Positions 37,855 through 47,019 of a stretch of DNA of 64,000 nt are shown in pieces. Each line of letters starts with the position of its first letter. The first letter of the stretch is position 1. The notes beneath the pieces are model-generated. The model was not told the origin of the DNA and did not search any database. It worked only from the letters and a program-made list of their open reading frames with translations. The position numbers and the translations under genes were made by a program. The stretch comes from Hahellaceae bacterium (lineage in GTDB: Bacteria > Pseudomonadota > Gammaproteobacteria > Pseudomonadales > Oleiphilaceae): the NCBI GenBank assembly GCA_016716085.1, contig JADJWY010000023.1, positions 744,001 through 808,000 on the forward strand, read 5' to 3'.

Positions 37855-39318
37855 TCAGCCCACTTCGATCAATTTAACCGAGCCATCCTCCATCACTTCC
37901 GCCATGTGTCCCTTGGGTTCATCCAGGAACTGCGCGGCAATAAACGTCACGGCAGAAACACCGGCAAGCACCCAGAAAAATGCATGGGCTTCAAGGAAGG
38001 TCAATAACGTCAGGAAGATGACGCTGCCCACGTTACCGTAAGCACCGACCATACCGGCGATTTGCCCAGTCATACGGCGTTGCACCAACGGTACAACCGA
38101 GTACACTGCACCGCATGCCGCTTGTACGGATAGCGAACAGCCCAGTGTCGCCAAAATCGCCCAGCCAATCCACCAGTCTGCATTAATACGTGCCAACAGC
38201 AGATAGCCCAGCGCCTGGCCAACCAGCGTCAGCGCCAGCACCTTCCGACGACCGAAACGATCAGACAGTAGCCCCCCCGCAGGTCGCGCCAAAAGGTTAG
38301 CTACTGTAAAACAGCCTGCCATGAGACCCGCCTGAACGGCCGTGATCCCAAAGATATTCATGAAGTACAGGGGCAACATTGAGACTACGGCGATTTCTGA
38401 ACCAAACGAGGCCAGATAAGCCATGTTTAGCACGGCAACCTGTTTGAACTTATAGCGCTGAATTTCAGGTACTTCTTTGCGCAGAACGTCTTTATTGACA
38501 CGAATGATTTGAGACAACTGATAGATTGCGATCATCGTGATAACGGCGTAGGCAATCGCAGTACCCTGGGCCGACAACAGATGGGTGCCAGCCGGAGACA
38601 GACGCCAGGCAATCAGGTAGAGCGCACCAAAGAGCGGTAATGACATCCCCAGATAGAACCAGAAATCCATGCGGGAGGTGATTTCCAATCCTCCCAGTTT
38701 TTTCGGTTTAAAGTAGTGCTGGCCCTGCGGTGTATTGCGGGCATATCGGTAGAATACCACACTGTAAACCAACGCTATGACACCCGTCGTGGCAATCGCC
38801 CAGCGCCAACCATCATCCCCACCAAACAGCCCAGCCAGCAGCGGCAGAGCGCCCGAAGCGACTGCAGCGCCGAAATTTCCCCAACCGCCGTAAATGCCTT
38901 CAGCAAAGCCAACTTCACGCGCCGGAAACCACTCCGAAACAAGACGGATACCGATAACAAATCCAGCACCCACAAAGCCCAACAGGAAACGGGTAACCGC
39001 GAGCATTTCGAAGGAGTCTGCCATCGCGTAGGCAAAGCAAAATACTGAGGAGGTGGCGAGCAATACGCTATAGGCAACCCGGGGGCCGAATTTGTCGACC
39101 AGAATGCCCACCAGAATTCGCGCGGGAATGGTTATGGCAACGTTGAGAATCAGCAGTGCTTTTACTTGCGTATCGGTGAGATCGAAGGCTTCTTTAATCA
39201 TCGGCATCAGCGATGCCTGGCTGAACCAGACGATGAAGGTGATAAAGAAGGCAAACCAGGTCAGGTGAAGGATGCGAATCTTCTCCTGACTAAAATCCGT
39301 TAATTTGATGGGTAACAT
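37855..39318 (-). CDS. narK: NarK-type nitrate/nitrite porter (MFS)
   Basis: 487 residues from the ATG at 39316-39318, twelve membrane helices. It carries both nitrate-porter glycine signatures, GGWGNFGAA in helix 5 and GAYGNVGSV in helix 11, and the substrate arginines in VTRFLLGFVGAG and ARPAGGLLSDRFG. It moves nitrate or nitrite across the inner membrane. No nitrate or nitrite reductase lies in the window, so assimilation or respiration is not decided. The 211 bases upstream hold TTGGTGCA-type repeats. Confidence 0.9.
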   Translation of the reverse strand: MLPIKLTDFSQEKIRILHLTWFAFFITFIVWFSQASLMPMIKEAFDLTDTQVKALLILNVAITIPARILVGILVDKFGPRVAYSVLLATSSVFCFAYAMADSFEMLAVTRFLLGFVGAGFVIGIRLVSEWFPAREVGFAEGIYGGWGNFGAAVASGALPLLAGLFGGDDGWRWAIATTGVIALVYSVVFYRYARNTPQGQHYFKPKKLGGLEITSRMDFWFYLGMSLPLFGALYLIAWRLSPAGTHLLSAQGTAIAYAVITMIAIYQLSQIIRVNKDVLRKEVPEIQRYKFKQVAVLNMAYLASFGSEIAVVSMLPLYFMNIFGITAVQAGLMAGCFTVANLLARPAGGLLSDRFGRRKVLALTLVGQALGYLLLARINADWWIGWAILATLGCSLSVQAACGAVYSVVPLVQRRMTGQIAGMVGAYGNVGSVIFLTLLTFLEAHAFFWVLAGVSAVTFIAAQFLDEPKGHMAEVMEDGSVKLIEVG

Positions 39319-39442
39319 GGTGGGGTTCCGACAGGTTGAGACGCGCCAATAAAGCACGTTTCACGCCAACAACCGCATCCCCATGTATTTATTGAATTTT
39401 ACCGGACACAACCCCGCCAAGCAGCCATCCTTGAGCGCCACA

Positions 39443-39514
39443 TTGGTGCAGGCCCCACGTTGGTGCGCCCGTTTTAGGGGCGCCACCCGAGACCCAGACA
39501 CACCTTTTGCACCA
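39443..39514 (-). promoter_or_regulatory. Repeated TTGGTGCA-type half-sites upstream of narK
   Basis: TTGGTGCA at 39443-39450, TTGGTGCG at 39460-39467 (17 bases later, same orientation) and the inverse TTGCACCA at 39507-39514 resemble NtrC half-sites. No sigma-54 promoter was found by eye. Between the first two copies and the third is a GC-rich imperfect hairpin (39464-39486). Confidence 0.3.
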
Positions 39515-39529
39515 GCAAGTGCCAGCCAC

Positions 39530-41320
39530 TCAGACCGACAGAGAGCCCTCACGAAAATCAGATCCATCCAACATGGCATTGATCACAACAGGCTTACCCT
39601 GATGTGCCAGTGCCCGTGCTTCACTCAGCACCTCGTCGATGGCCGCATTGGTATCCAGCAGTAATCCAACCCCACCATAGCCTTCTGCGACACGATGATA
39701 GTCTGTGCGGCGCAACACCACGCCCACATCATCGTCCAATAAGTGAACCTGATCCCTTGCGATCTGATTCCAGCGTGCGTCATTTCCAATCACCGCGATC
39801 ACACTAAAGCCTTTACGGACAAAGGTATCTATCTCGGCCAGTGAATAGGCTGAAGATCCATCCCCATAAATTAACCAGATCTCCTTGCCGCGATAGACCG
39901 TTGCCGCCCCGAGCGCGAATCCGCCTCCGACACCCAGCGTGCCGAAAACTCCGGGATCCAGCCAGCGAAGTGGTCCGCGAGGGCTGAGAATGTAGGCCGC
40001 CGTCGCGACGAAGTCGCCGCCATCCGCCACGATGACCGCGTCCTCGCTCATGCAGGTATCGATAGCACGCATCAGCTTAACCGGATTGACCAACGCGCCC
40101 TTTTTCTTCGCTTTCGCATCGATTTCAGCTTCGCGAGCGGCCTCCCTTTGCTGCAGCGTTGACGCCCATTCGGACCGCCCGACACCCTTAGGACAACGCC
40201 CAGCCAGTTCAACTAAAAAAGCTGAGGGATCTCCCCAAACCGGCAAGCTTGGAACACGATTACGAAACAGATCCTCGGGGCTCAGGTTTACCGCAATCAC
40301 CTTGGTTTTGTGACCAATGTGGTTGCCGTAATCCAACCGGAAATCACAGGGTACGCCGCACAGAACGACGACATCAGCCTCTCTTAAAGCGTTGCGCCGT
40401 GCATGACGGCACTGCAGCGGATGATTGCGCCCCAATAGCCCTCGTGCCATGCCAGACAAAAATACCGGAGCACCTAAAATTTCCAGCGCCTTGCGCAGCT
40501 CCCCGACACCTTCCGGACTACGCACAGCCTGACTACCGACTAAAATAACCGGCATTTTGCTACGGCGAAGCATACGGGAGGCCAGAAGTGTCAGGGTTGC
40601 CCGATTGGCCTTGCTCATGTGCTCTGTTGCGAGCGCATAAGCCTGCTCAGACAGCTGCGACCACCATCGGCGCCCCTCATCAGAACCCTGCCAGGGCTCA
40701 TCCACAACATCGCGAAACATGGCATTCGCATGACGGGTCAGATAAAAACCAATTGCCTTCCTGACCACGTTGCCCGCCGCCTGTTCGCCACCCTTGATGC
40801 CATACCATTCTCTGACGGTGACCTCAGGATAAAGCAGATCCAGCGGCAGCTCGATAAAGACCGGGCCAGGAACACCTTCGAGCGCCAGCTCAAAGGCTCG
40901 CGCCAGAGCCGGTTGAATGTCACGAACACAGCCTACGCTGACCGCGGCTTTAACATGCGGCCGGACCACTGAGAGCTGATCAATATCCTGCAGCGAGCCC
41001 CGCCCTCTCAGAACGGTCGCACTTGCCCCACCCAGGAGAATCAGTGGGCTTTGCGCAAGCAACGCATTCTGAAGCGCCGTCAGGGCATTCGTAACCCCCG
41101 GTCCCGCCGTGACAGCAGCGACCCCTGGGGTACCGGTCATGCGGGCGACGGCATCCGCCGCAAACACAGCGCTGGCTTCATCCCGCACATCAACAATCTC
41201 AATTCCCCGTGCACGACAGCCAGTCAGGATGGGCGAGATATGCCCCCCGCACAGCGCAAACAGTGACGTTACCCCCTGCGCGCGCAACTGCATTGCAACG
41301 TGATCACCCCCGTGAGTCAT
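39530..41320 (-). CDS. Thiamine-diphosphate enzyme, ILVBL/HACL2-like 2-hydroxyacyl-CoA lyase
   Basis: 596 residues with GAGGAGG before the ATG. Layout is the acetolactate-synthase fold: PYR domain with catalytic Glu in DVRDEASAVFAADA, central domain, and PP domain with the metal motif GDGSSAYSLAEIDTFV. Many stretches recall human ILVBL (HACL2): CGGHISPIL, SGMARGLLGRNHPL, GDFVATAAYILSPRGPLRW, DPGVFGTLGVGGGFALGA and the end DFREGSLSV. Cleavage of 2-hydroxyacyl-CoA (alpha-oxidation) is therefore more likely than acetolactate synthesis; no small regulatory subunit gene is adjacent. I recalled the human sequence from memory, so an alignment should confirm it. Confidence 0.85.
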   Translation of the reverse strand: MTHGGDHVAMQLRAQGVTSLFALCGGHISPILTGCRARGIEIVDVRDEASAVFAADAVARMTGTPGVAAVTAGPGVTNALTALQNALLAQSPLILLGGASATVLRGRGSLQDIDQLSVVRPHVKAAVSVGCVRDIQPALARAFELALEGVPGPVFIELPLDLLYPEVTVREWYGIKGGEQAAGNVVRKAIGFYLTRHANAMFRDVVDEPWQGSDEGRRWWSQLSEQAYALATEHMSKANRATLTLLASRMLRRSKMPVILVGSQAVRSPEGVGELRKALEILGAPVFLSGMARGLLGRNHPLQCRHARRNALREADVVVLCGVPCDFRLDYGNHIGHKTKVIAVNLSPEDLFRNRVPSLPVWGDPSAFLVELAGRCPKGVGRSEWASTLQQREAAREAEIDAKAKKKGALVNPVKLMRAIDTCMSEDAVIVADGGDFVATAAYILSPRGPLRWLDPGVFGTLGVGGGFALGAATVYRGKEIWLIYGDGSSAYSLAEIDTFVRKGFSVIAVIGNDARWNQIARDQVHLLDDDVGVVLRRTDYHRVAEGYGGVGLLLDTNAAIDEVLSEARALAHQGKPVVINAMLDGSDFREGSLSV

Positions 41321-41448
41321 GCTCCCTCCTCAATATTGTTCAGCTTATCAATCAAAGGATTGTGAATGGATTTGCGTGAAGAGTCACGACCCGGCGACCG
41401 AATTGCCCTATAATGGCGCGGATTGAGTGGCTGCCGATTGATCGACGA

Positions 41449-41769
41449 ATGTATGTGACCCTGTCTGACCTGCTTGTACTTTTTTTTCTGGGTAGCTGCC
41501 TGGCCTTTTGGTGGCTTGGCCTTCAAATTCGCGATAAAGCAACGGTGGCGGTTCGCAAGCGCTGCGAACACCTGGATCTGCAATGGCTGGATCAGACGAT
41601 TGTTCTGAAGCGATTACGCATCAGGCGCGGTGCTGACGGCCTGCCATGTCTGTGGCGCCTGTATACCTTTGAGTTTTCATCAACGGGTGACGAACGCTAT
41701 CAAGGCTACGTCAGCCTGCTCGGCAAACGCATAGAGACCATCGAACTGCCCGCTCACCGCCTGCATTGA
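41449..41769 (+). CDS. DUF3301 family small membrane protein
   Basis: 106 residues if started at the ATG 41449; a start at 41413 would add 12 residues but its ATG overlaps a TATAAT sequence (41409-41414). One N-terminal membrane helix (LSDLLVLFFLGSCLAFWWL) precedes a soluble cytoplasmic part: CEHLDLQWLDQTIVLKRLRI and WRLYTFEFSSTGDERYQGYV, the DUF3301 core. The function is unknown. It is convergent with the HD-GYP-like gene, 10 bases apart. Confidence 0.82.
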   Translation: MYVTLSDLLVLFFLGSCLAFWWLGLQIRDKATVAVRKRCEHLDLQWLDQTIVLKRLRIRRGADGLPCLWRLYTFEFSSTGDERYQGYVSLLGKRIETIELPAHRLH

Positions 41770-41779
41770 CCCAGGAAGA

Positions 41780-43015
41780 CTAACGAAAATCCTCATCGTT
41801 GGGCATAAAGTCGGTGACATTGATCTTATGTGCCCGAGGATCCTCATAGCCAACAATCTTTTCCTTGACCATCTCAGAACTGAGCTTGAGCATGTGGGGC
41901 TGAATGTAGGCCGCGGTCTTCAGGTTGTATATGACCTTAACATCCGGCTCAAGACGACTCTCCTGGTTCTGCTCCATGACAACAGCCAGCATGTCGGAAT
42001 TCAACCTTACCAGGGTTCCGGTCGGATAAACCCCCATACACTTAATGAACTGATGTACTAACTGCTCATCGTATTGAGTCTTACTGTCCTGCAATACGAT
42101 CCGCATGGCCTGAGAGGGCGGAATCGCCTCCCGGTAGACTTTCCGGGTTGAAAGCGCATCGTATGAATCGACAATCGCCGCCAGTCGGGCATAAGGGTCT
42201 ATATCGATACCCTTTAAATGATTGGGGTAACCACTGCCATCCATCCGTTCGTGATGTTGTGCGACAATCTTCTTCACTCGCTCGGGCAATTTGGCTTCCT
42301 TTGAAAGAAGATCCACCCCCAGATTTACGTGGGCTTTCATCTGATCCATTTCTTCGGGCGTAAGCTTGCCGGTTTTGGTGACGAGCGCTTCGGGTAGCTG
42401 AGATTCGCCAACATTTTGCAGCAAAGCCCCCAGGACGGCCTCCTCCGTTTCCTGGTGGCTGGCATTACGGGATATACAGGCAACCCCCATCAGGACCGCA
42501 CAATTGACACAATGCTCGTAGGCATAACTGTCGAGGTGCCGCAGCTTACCAAACCAGATCAGCGCATCCTTGTTACGCCGCAACGAGCGGGCAATAGCAC
42601 TGGCCGCCTTCTGGAAGTGGCCGACATTAATTTTGCCTCCGGATCGCAGTGATTCATAGGTATCCGAGATAATACCAGTGGTCACGGAAAAAATTTCCTT
42701 GGCCGTAAACCATTCAAAGCTCAGCGCGCGATGTTCCTCTGTCACTTCCTCATCGAAGAACGTCAGGGCATTCTCAATCGCGTCGTCACCCTTGGGCATG
42801 GGCTCATCCGGGGCCAGCGCCAAAGGTACGGCATCAATTCCTTTTTCGATATCGATGATCAGATAGCGCACACCGATTTGATGAAATTTATCAATAATTT
42901 GGGGATGACTGACTTTGCCACTCTTGCGTTTGGGCAGACGAACGCCCTCCTCAGGGACAATCTCATGGATATACATGTCGACCCGAAGTTCACTGACGGA
43001 AATCTGTTTGAGCAA
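41780..43015 (-). CDS. DUF3391/HD-GYP-like protein with degenerate metal site
   Basis: 411 residues from TTG at 43013-43015, favoured by GGGAG eight bases upstream and because DUF3391 proteins begin close to LKQISVSELRVDMYIHEI; an ATG at 43093 would add 26 residues. The usual HDxGK is LLQNVGE (near 198-204), so the His-Asp pair and Lys are replaced, whereas HHERMDGSGYP (254-264) and the later Asp remain. A metal-bound phosphodiesterase site is unlikely to form normally, so it may bind rather than cleave cyclic-di-GMP. The full-length C-terminus argues against a decayed gene. Confidence 0.87.
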   Translation of the reverse strand: MLKQISVSELRVDMYIHEIVPEEGVRLPKRKSGKVSHPQIIDKFHQIGVRYLIIDIEKGIDAVPLALAPDEPMPKGDDAIENALTFFDEEVTEEHRALSFEWFTAKEIFSVTTGIISDTYESLRSGGKINVGHFQKAASAIARSLRRNKDALIWFGKLRHLDSYAYEHCVNCAVLMGVACISRNASHQETEEAVLGALLQNVGESQLPEALVTKTGKLTPEEMDQMKAHVNLGVDLLSKEAKLPERVKKIVAQHHERMDGSGYPNHLKGIDIDPYARLAAIVDSYDALSTRKVYREAIPPSQAMRIVLQDSKTQYDEQLVHQFIKCMGVYPTGTLVRLNSDMLAVVMEQNQESRLEPDVKVIYNLKTAAYIQPHMLKLSSEMVKEKIVGYEDPRAHKINVTDFMPNDEDFR

Positions 43016-43161
43016 GGACTCAACTCCCGAACCTGAAACGCGCAGCTTGATTAAGCGTAGCACAGTCCCCATTTTATGACGCAGATCAGTCATCTAACGG
43101 TATGATTGAGACAGACTGGAGCTTGGCAACTTCACCGTTTAACGCCTGAGGAGACAACTCC

Positions 43162-44130
43162 GTGGACTTCAAGGATTACTACCGGATTCTGGGCGTATCC
43201 GATTCGGCCGCGCCAGACGATATTAAAAAAGCTTACCGGAAGCTGGCACGCAAGTATCATCCGGACGTCAGCAAAGAGTCCGATGCCGAGGCGAAGTTCA
43301 AGGAACTTGGCGAGGCTTACGAAGTGCTGAAAGATCCGCAAAAAAAAGCGGAATACGATCAGTTGCGCAGCCTGGGCGCACAAGATGCGCAAGGTCGCTT
43401 CCGACCGCCGCCCGGTTGGGAGTCTGCGTCCCATTTTTCGTCGGGTGGATTTACGGACGCTGACGCAGCCCATTTCAGCGACTTTTTCGAGTCTATCTTT
43501 GGTAAAGGCGGTTCGGCGCATCGAACCTACAATCAAGGTGGCCAACAACGTAGTTTTCAAATGCGCGGGGAGGATATCCATGCCAGCCTTGCGCTTTTCC
43601 TGGAGGAAGCCGTTACAGGCGGCCAACGCACGATTACACTGAGCGTACCTGAGATTGATGATCGGGGGCTGGTGACGCACCGGGACAAAACACTTAGCGT
43701 TAAAATCCCACCCGGTCTCAGCAAGGGACAGCACCTGCGCCTGAAAGGCCAGGGTGCACCCGGCATTGGCGACGGCGAAAATGGCGATCTTTTCATTACC
43801 ATCGACATTGCCCCCCACCCCCTCTTTGATATCGAAGGACGAGACCTTCTGTTGACCCTACCGATCACCCCCTGGGAAGCCGTCAGGGGGGGCCAGATCA
43901 CCGTCCCCACGATTAAGGGTAAGGTATCTTTGAAAATCCCGCCCGGCGCCCTTCAGGGGCAGAAGTTGCGGCTCAAAGGCAAAGGCCTTCCGGGGCACCC
44001 GCCAGGCGACCAGATCGTGATCCTGCAACTGGCGCTCCCGGAGAAAGCCCACCCGGAGTCAGATGCCCTCTACGCCAAACTCGCAGAACTGGAGTCAGGC
44101 TTTAATCCACGTGCGCGATTGGGAGTATAA
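43162..44130 (+). CDS. cbpA: Curved DNA-binding co-chaperone CbpA (DnaJ class II)
   Basis: 322 residues from a GTG at 43162, eight bases after GAGGAG. J domain at the N-terminus with the HPD motif (YHPDVSKE), a Gly/Phe-rich linker (FSSGGF, FESIFGKGG), and two C-terminal peptide-binding domains (LALFLEEAVTGGQRTITL, VRGGQITVPTIKGKVSLKIP) without zinc fingers. It stimulates DnaK ATPase and binds curved DNA. cbpM follows by one base, as in Escherichia coli and Pseudomonas. Confidence 0.95.
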   Translation: MDFKDYYRILGVSDSAAPDDIKKAYRKLARKYHPDVSKESDAEAKFKELGEAYEVLKDPQKKAEYDQLRSLGAQDAQGRFRPPPGWESASHFSSGGFTDADAAHFSDFFESIFGKGGSAHRTYNQGGQQRSFQMRGEDIHASLALFLEEAVTGGQRTITLSVPEIDDRGLVTHRDKTLSVKIPPGLSKGQHLRLKGQGAPGIGDGENGDLFITIDIAPHPLFDIEGRDLLLTLPITPWEAVRGGQITVPTIKGKVSLKIPPGALQGQKLRLKGKGLPGHPPGDQIVILQLALPEKAHPESDALYAKLAELESGFNPRARLGV

Positions 44131-44131
44131 G

Positions 44132-44452
44132 ATGAAATCCATCCATCAAGAGGTCGAAATACTTGGAACAGGCTATATTTTTTCCCTCAAGGAACTCTGC
44201 TTGCGAGGCGGGGTCTCGGCAGACTATGTTCTTGAACTGGTTGCCTACGGCATCCTTGAACCGATCGACGAAAACGTCCCTCCCCGATTTGAAACGAGCG
44301 CCCTGGGCAGACTCCGGTCAGCCTGTCGCCTGCAGCAGGATCTTCGGGTCAACCTTCCCGGTCTCGCGATGACCCTTGATCTTCTGGACGAGGTGAAGCA
44401 GCTGCGGGATGAGGTCATTCACTTGCGACGGCAATTGAGACATTACCAGTGA
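44132..44452 (+). CDS. cbpM: Chaperone modulator CbpM
   Basis: 106 residues from ATG 44132 with GGGAG upstream, immediately after the cbpA stop. MerR-like helix-turn-helix fold: FSLKELCLRGGVSADYVLELVAYGIL, then a C-terminal coiled coil (LLDEVKQLRDEVIHLRRQL). CbpM binds the CbpA J domain and inhibits its co-chaperone and DNA-binding activities. The gene pair is standard. Confidence 0.92.
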   Translation: MKSIHQEVEILGTGYIFSLKELCLRGGVSADYVLELVAYGILEPIDENVPPRFETSALGRLRSACRLQQDLRVNLPGLAMTLDLLDEVKQLRDEVIHLRRQLRHYQ

Positions 44453-44527
44453 CGATAGCGTGAACGGCTAACCGGAATTCCTACAGCAGGCGGCGGCGCA
44501 ACGCATTTTTCCGTCTAAACTGAAACT

Positions 44528-46174
44528 ATGCTGATATCAGATCCCGCTGAAAACCTTTGCCTCGATGGAAAAAAAGCCCTGGTCGTTGATGACATGGGGG
44601 CTGCTGTGGCGATTGCCAAAAATATGGTCCAGGCCCTTGGCGCCCGCGTCGTCGATACCGCAGGTGACTACAAAACAGCCTTCCCGATGATCGCCAAGCG
44701 GCAATATGATCTTATCTTGTGTGACTTCAATCTGGGTAAGGGCCTTAACGGTCAACAATTACTCCGTGACCTGCGTCATATCAAGCGTATCAGTTATCAG
44801 ACCCTTTTTATTGTGGTCTCTGCGGAACGCACCAAAGACATCGTTCTCGGCACCATCGAATGTGAACCGGACGGCTACATCGCAAAACCCTTTACGCAAG
44901 GTGATTTCAAACTGCGGATTACCCGCCTGGTTGAACAGCAACAGGCCTTTCAGTCGATCAATCTGGCACTGGATAATGGTGAATTTGAAGAGGCCTTCAA
45001 ACGTCTGGATCAAATGGCGCAGAATGAACCCAAATACCGCTACCTGGCACTCCGAAAAAAGGCTGGGATTCTATATGAACAGCAACGTTTTGCCGACGCC
45101 CTGCGCGTTTTTGACGCCGCGCTGGAGCCCCGCAAACCGACCTGGGCTCGCATTGGCCGGGCACGCTGTCTCGAAGAACTCGGCAAACGTCAACAAGCGA
45201 TTTCTGAACTGAAAGATATAATTGACGCTACGCCTCTGGCCGTTGCCGCAATCGACTCACTGGCGACCTGTCACCTTCGCGACGGACGCCGCCGCGAGGC
45301 CCAACGCACGGTGGAGAAATCCATCGAACTGTCTCCCATGAGCATTGAGCGTCAGCGCTGGCTGGGTGACATCAGCATGGAAATTGGCGACGTGCAGACG
45401 GCGGTAAAAGCCTACCAGGCAACATTGGACCTGGCGTCCGATACGCTGAAAGAAAATCCGAAATTACACGACACCTTCGTTCGTACCGTGCGAAAGGCGA
45501 TTGAATCTGAGACCGATCCGAAACGTTGCAACGACTGGATTGCGATGGGCAAACAAGCGATCAAAGCCGCCCGAAAAAAGTTTGAAGAAGATGGCCAGCT
45601 TCACCTCAACGAATCACTCCTGCGCTCACTTGAGCGATTCCAGCAAGGCAAATCTGAAGAAGCGATTGCCGTGATTGATGCGGCAATGGAGCGTCATAAG
45701 AGCCTGCTCTCAGAAGACCCTGAATTGGTCATCGACATCGCTGAAACGAAATTTTATACCGGCGACCTGCCCGGTGCGGAAATGATTCTGCGCAAGCTCA
45801 TGAAGGACAACCCCGACAACCCCAAACTGAGGGACCGTATTCAAGCGATCATTGACACGCCCATACCCTACCATAAACGCCTGATGCTCAATGAGCTCAA
45901 CCGTCAGGGCAAACAGAGCTATGATGCCGGCGAGTATGAGGAAGCGCTCAAAGCCTTCCGTGATGCGCTGCGTGTCTATCCCTACCACCCGGCCGTCAAC
46001 CTCAATGCCGTGCAGGTTATGCTCAAATTGATTGAGGAAGGCTCGCGTAGTCCGAATGCCTTGAAAGAGGCCAGCGAATACCTGAATGCCTGCGTAAATC
46101 TGGAAGAAGCTCACCCTGAGTACCGTCGCAAGGAAGCCTTCAGAAAGTACCTGGCCAAGCAACTGGGCAAGTAA
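44528..46174 (+). CDS. Response regulator with TPR repeats
   Basis: 548 residues. The N-terminal receiver (ALVVDDMGAAV, phospho-Asp in LILCDFNLGKGLNG, Lys in YIAKPFTQGD) is followed by tetratricopeptide-like repeats, for example EQQRFADALRVFDAALE, GKRQQAISELKDIID and AGEYEEALKAFRDALRVYP. There is no DNA-binding or enzymatic output, so signalling is through protein contacts. No kinase gene is next to it. In Pseudomonas, comparable REC-TPR proteins are orphan regulators. No clear ribosome site precedes the ATG. Confidence 0.9.
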   Translation: MLISDPAENLCLDGKKALVVDDMGAAVAIAKNMVQALGARVVDTAGDYKTAFPMIAKRQYDLILCDFNLGKGLNGQQLLRDLRHIKRISYQTLFIVVSAERTKDIVLGTIECEPDGYIAKPFTQGDFKLRITRLVEQQQAFQSINLALDNGEFEEAFKRLDQMAQNEPKYRYLALRKKAGILYEQQRFADALRVFDAALEPRKPTWARIGRARCLEELGKRQQAISELKDIIDATPLAVAAIDSLATCHLRDGRRREAQRTVEKSIELSPMSIERQRWLGDISMEIGDVQTAVKAYQATLDLASDTLKENPKLHDTFVRTVRKAIESETDPKRCNDWIAMGKQAIKAARKKFEEDGQLHLNESLLRSLERFQQGKSEEAIAVIDAAMERHKSLLSEDPELVIDIAETKFYTGDLPGAEMILRKLMKDNPDNPKLRDRIQAIIDTPIPYHKRLMLNELNRQGKQSYDAGEYEEALKAFRDALRVYPYHPAVNLNAVQVMLKLIEEGSRSPNALKEASEYLNACVNLEEAHPEYRRKEAFRKYLAKQLGK

Positions 46175-46280
46175 ACCAAATATAACTTAAACGAATAACC
46201 AATTAACCATTTATTACTTTAAATTCCTGCCCACATCGGTATGATAGGCCTATCCAAAACGTCTGGAGTTTCTATTTCCG

Positions 46281-47000
46281 ATGAGCGCTTCACAGGCAGC
46301 ACAAATCATTTCTCAGGTAGGCAGCAACAGTCTGGGCCTGTCGCAGGCGGCCATCGCGCAGTTGAACAGCGACTATGCGCCACTGAATTTTGAAGAACGC
46401 ATCCGCCGTCTCTATCAGGACTTCGCCCCGGAAAAGGTTCTGGTGACGTCTTCGTTTGCGGCAACCTCTGCCTATTTTCTGCATATTATTTCGCAGATTC
46501 GGCCCGAGCAGGTTATTCACTTCATCAACACCGGCTTTCACTTTACAGAGACGCTGGACTATCGTGACTATCTTATTCGCCGCTTCAATCTAACGGTAGA
46601 AGACATTTGCCCGGACAAGCATCACCATGCCTACAGTATCAGTGAACAGCTTTGGGACAAAGACCCGGATCTCTGCTGTTCGGCCAATAAGGTTCAGCCA
46701 CTGGAAGAAGTCAAAGACCGTTATCACGTTTGGGTTTCCAGCTTGATGGGGTGGCAAACGGAGCACAGGGCTGGGCTGCCGATCTTTGAAGAACGCCGCG
46801 GCATCATCAAGTTTAATCCGATGGTAGATGTCAGCAAGGCCGATCGGGATGAGTATATCGCCACCCACGACCTACCATTCCATCCGCTGGTTGCAGAAGG
46901 CTACTCATCTATTGGATGCACCCACTGTACAGTGAAGGGCGAAGGTCGTGCAGGTCGATGGCAGGGCAAAGAAAAGACAGAGTGTGGCCTGCATCTTTAG
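46281..47000 (+). CDS. cysH: Assimilatory adenylyl-sulfate (APS) reductase
   Basis: 239 residues. PP-loop-like fold with VTSSFAATSAYFLHI, arginine-rich substrate region, and the [4Fe-4S] cysteines CC (DLCCSANKV) and CxxC (SIGCTHCT), which mark APS rather than PAPS reductases. The C-terminal KTECGLHL holds the catalytic cysteine. It reduces APS to sulfite with thioredoxin in the assimilatory sulfate pathway. It is convergent with the delta carbonic anhydrase gene; no other cys gene lies nearby. Confidence 0.93.
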   Translation: MSASQAAQIISQVGSNSLGLSQAAIAQLNSDYAPLNFEERIRRLYQDFAPEKVLVTSSFAATSAYFLHIISQIRPEQVIHFINTGFHFTETLDYRDYLIRRFNLTVEDICPDKHHHAYSISEQLWDKDPDLCCSANKVQPLEEVKDRYHVWVSSLMGWQTEHRAGLPIFEERRGIIKFNPMVDVSKADRDEYIATHDLPFHPLVAEGYSSIGCTHCTVKGEGRAGRWQGKEKTECGLHL

Positions 47001-47019
47001 GCCACTCTCCTCTCCCTCC

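Noticed and set aside
41409..41414. TATAAT before the DUF3301 gene as a promoter
   Set aside because: No -35 hexamer fits at 16-18 bases upstream; used only as a minor hint for the later start.
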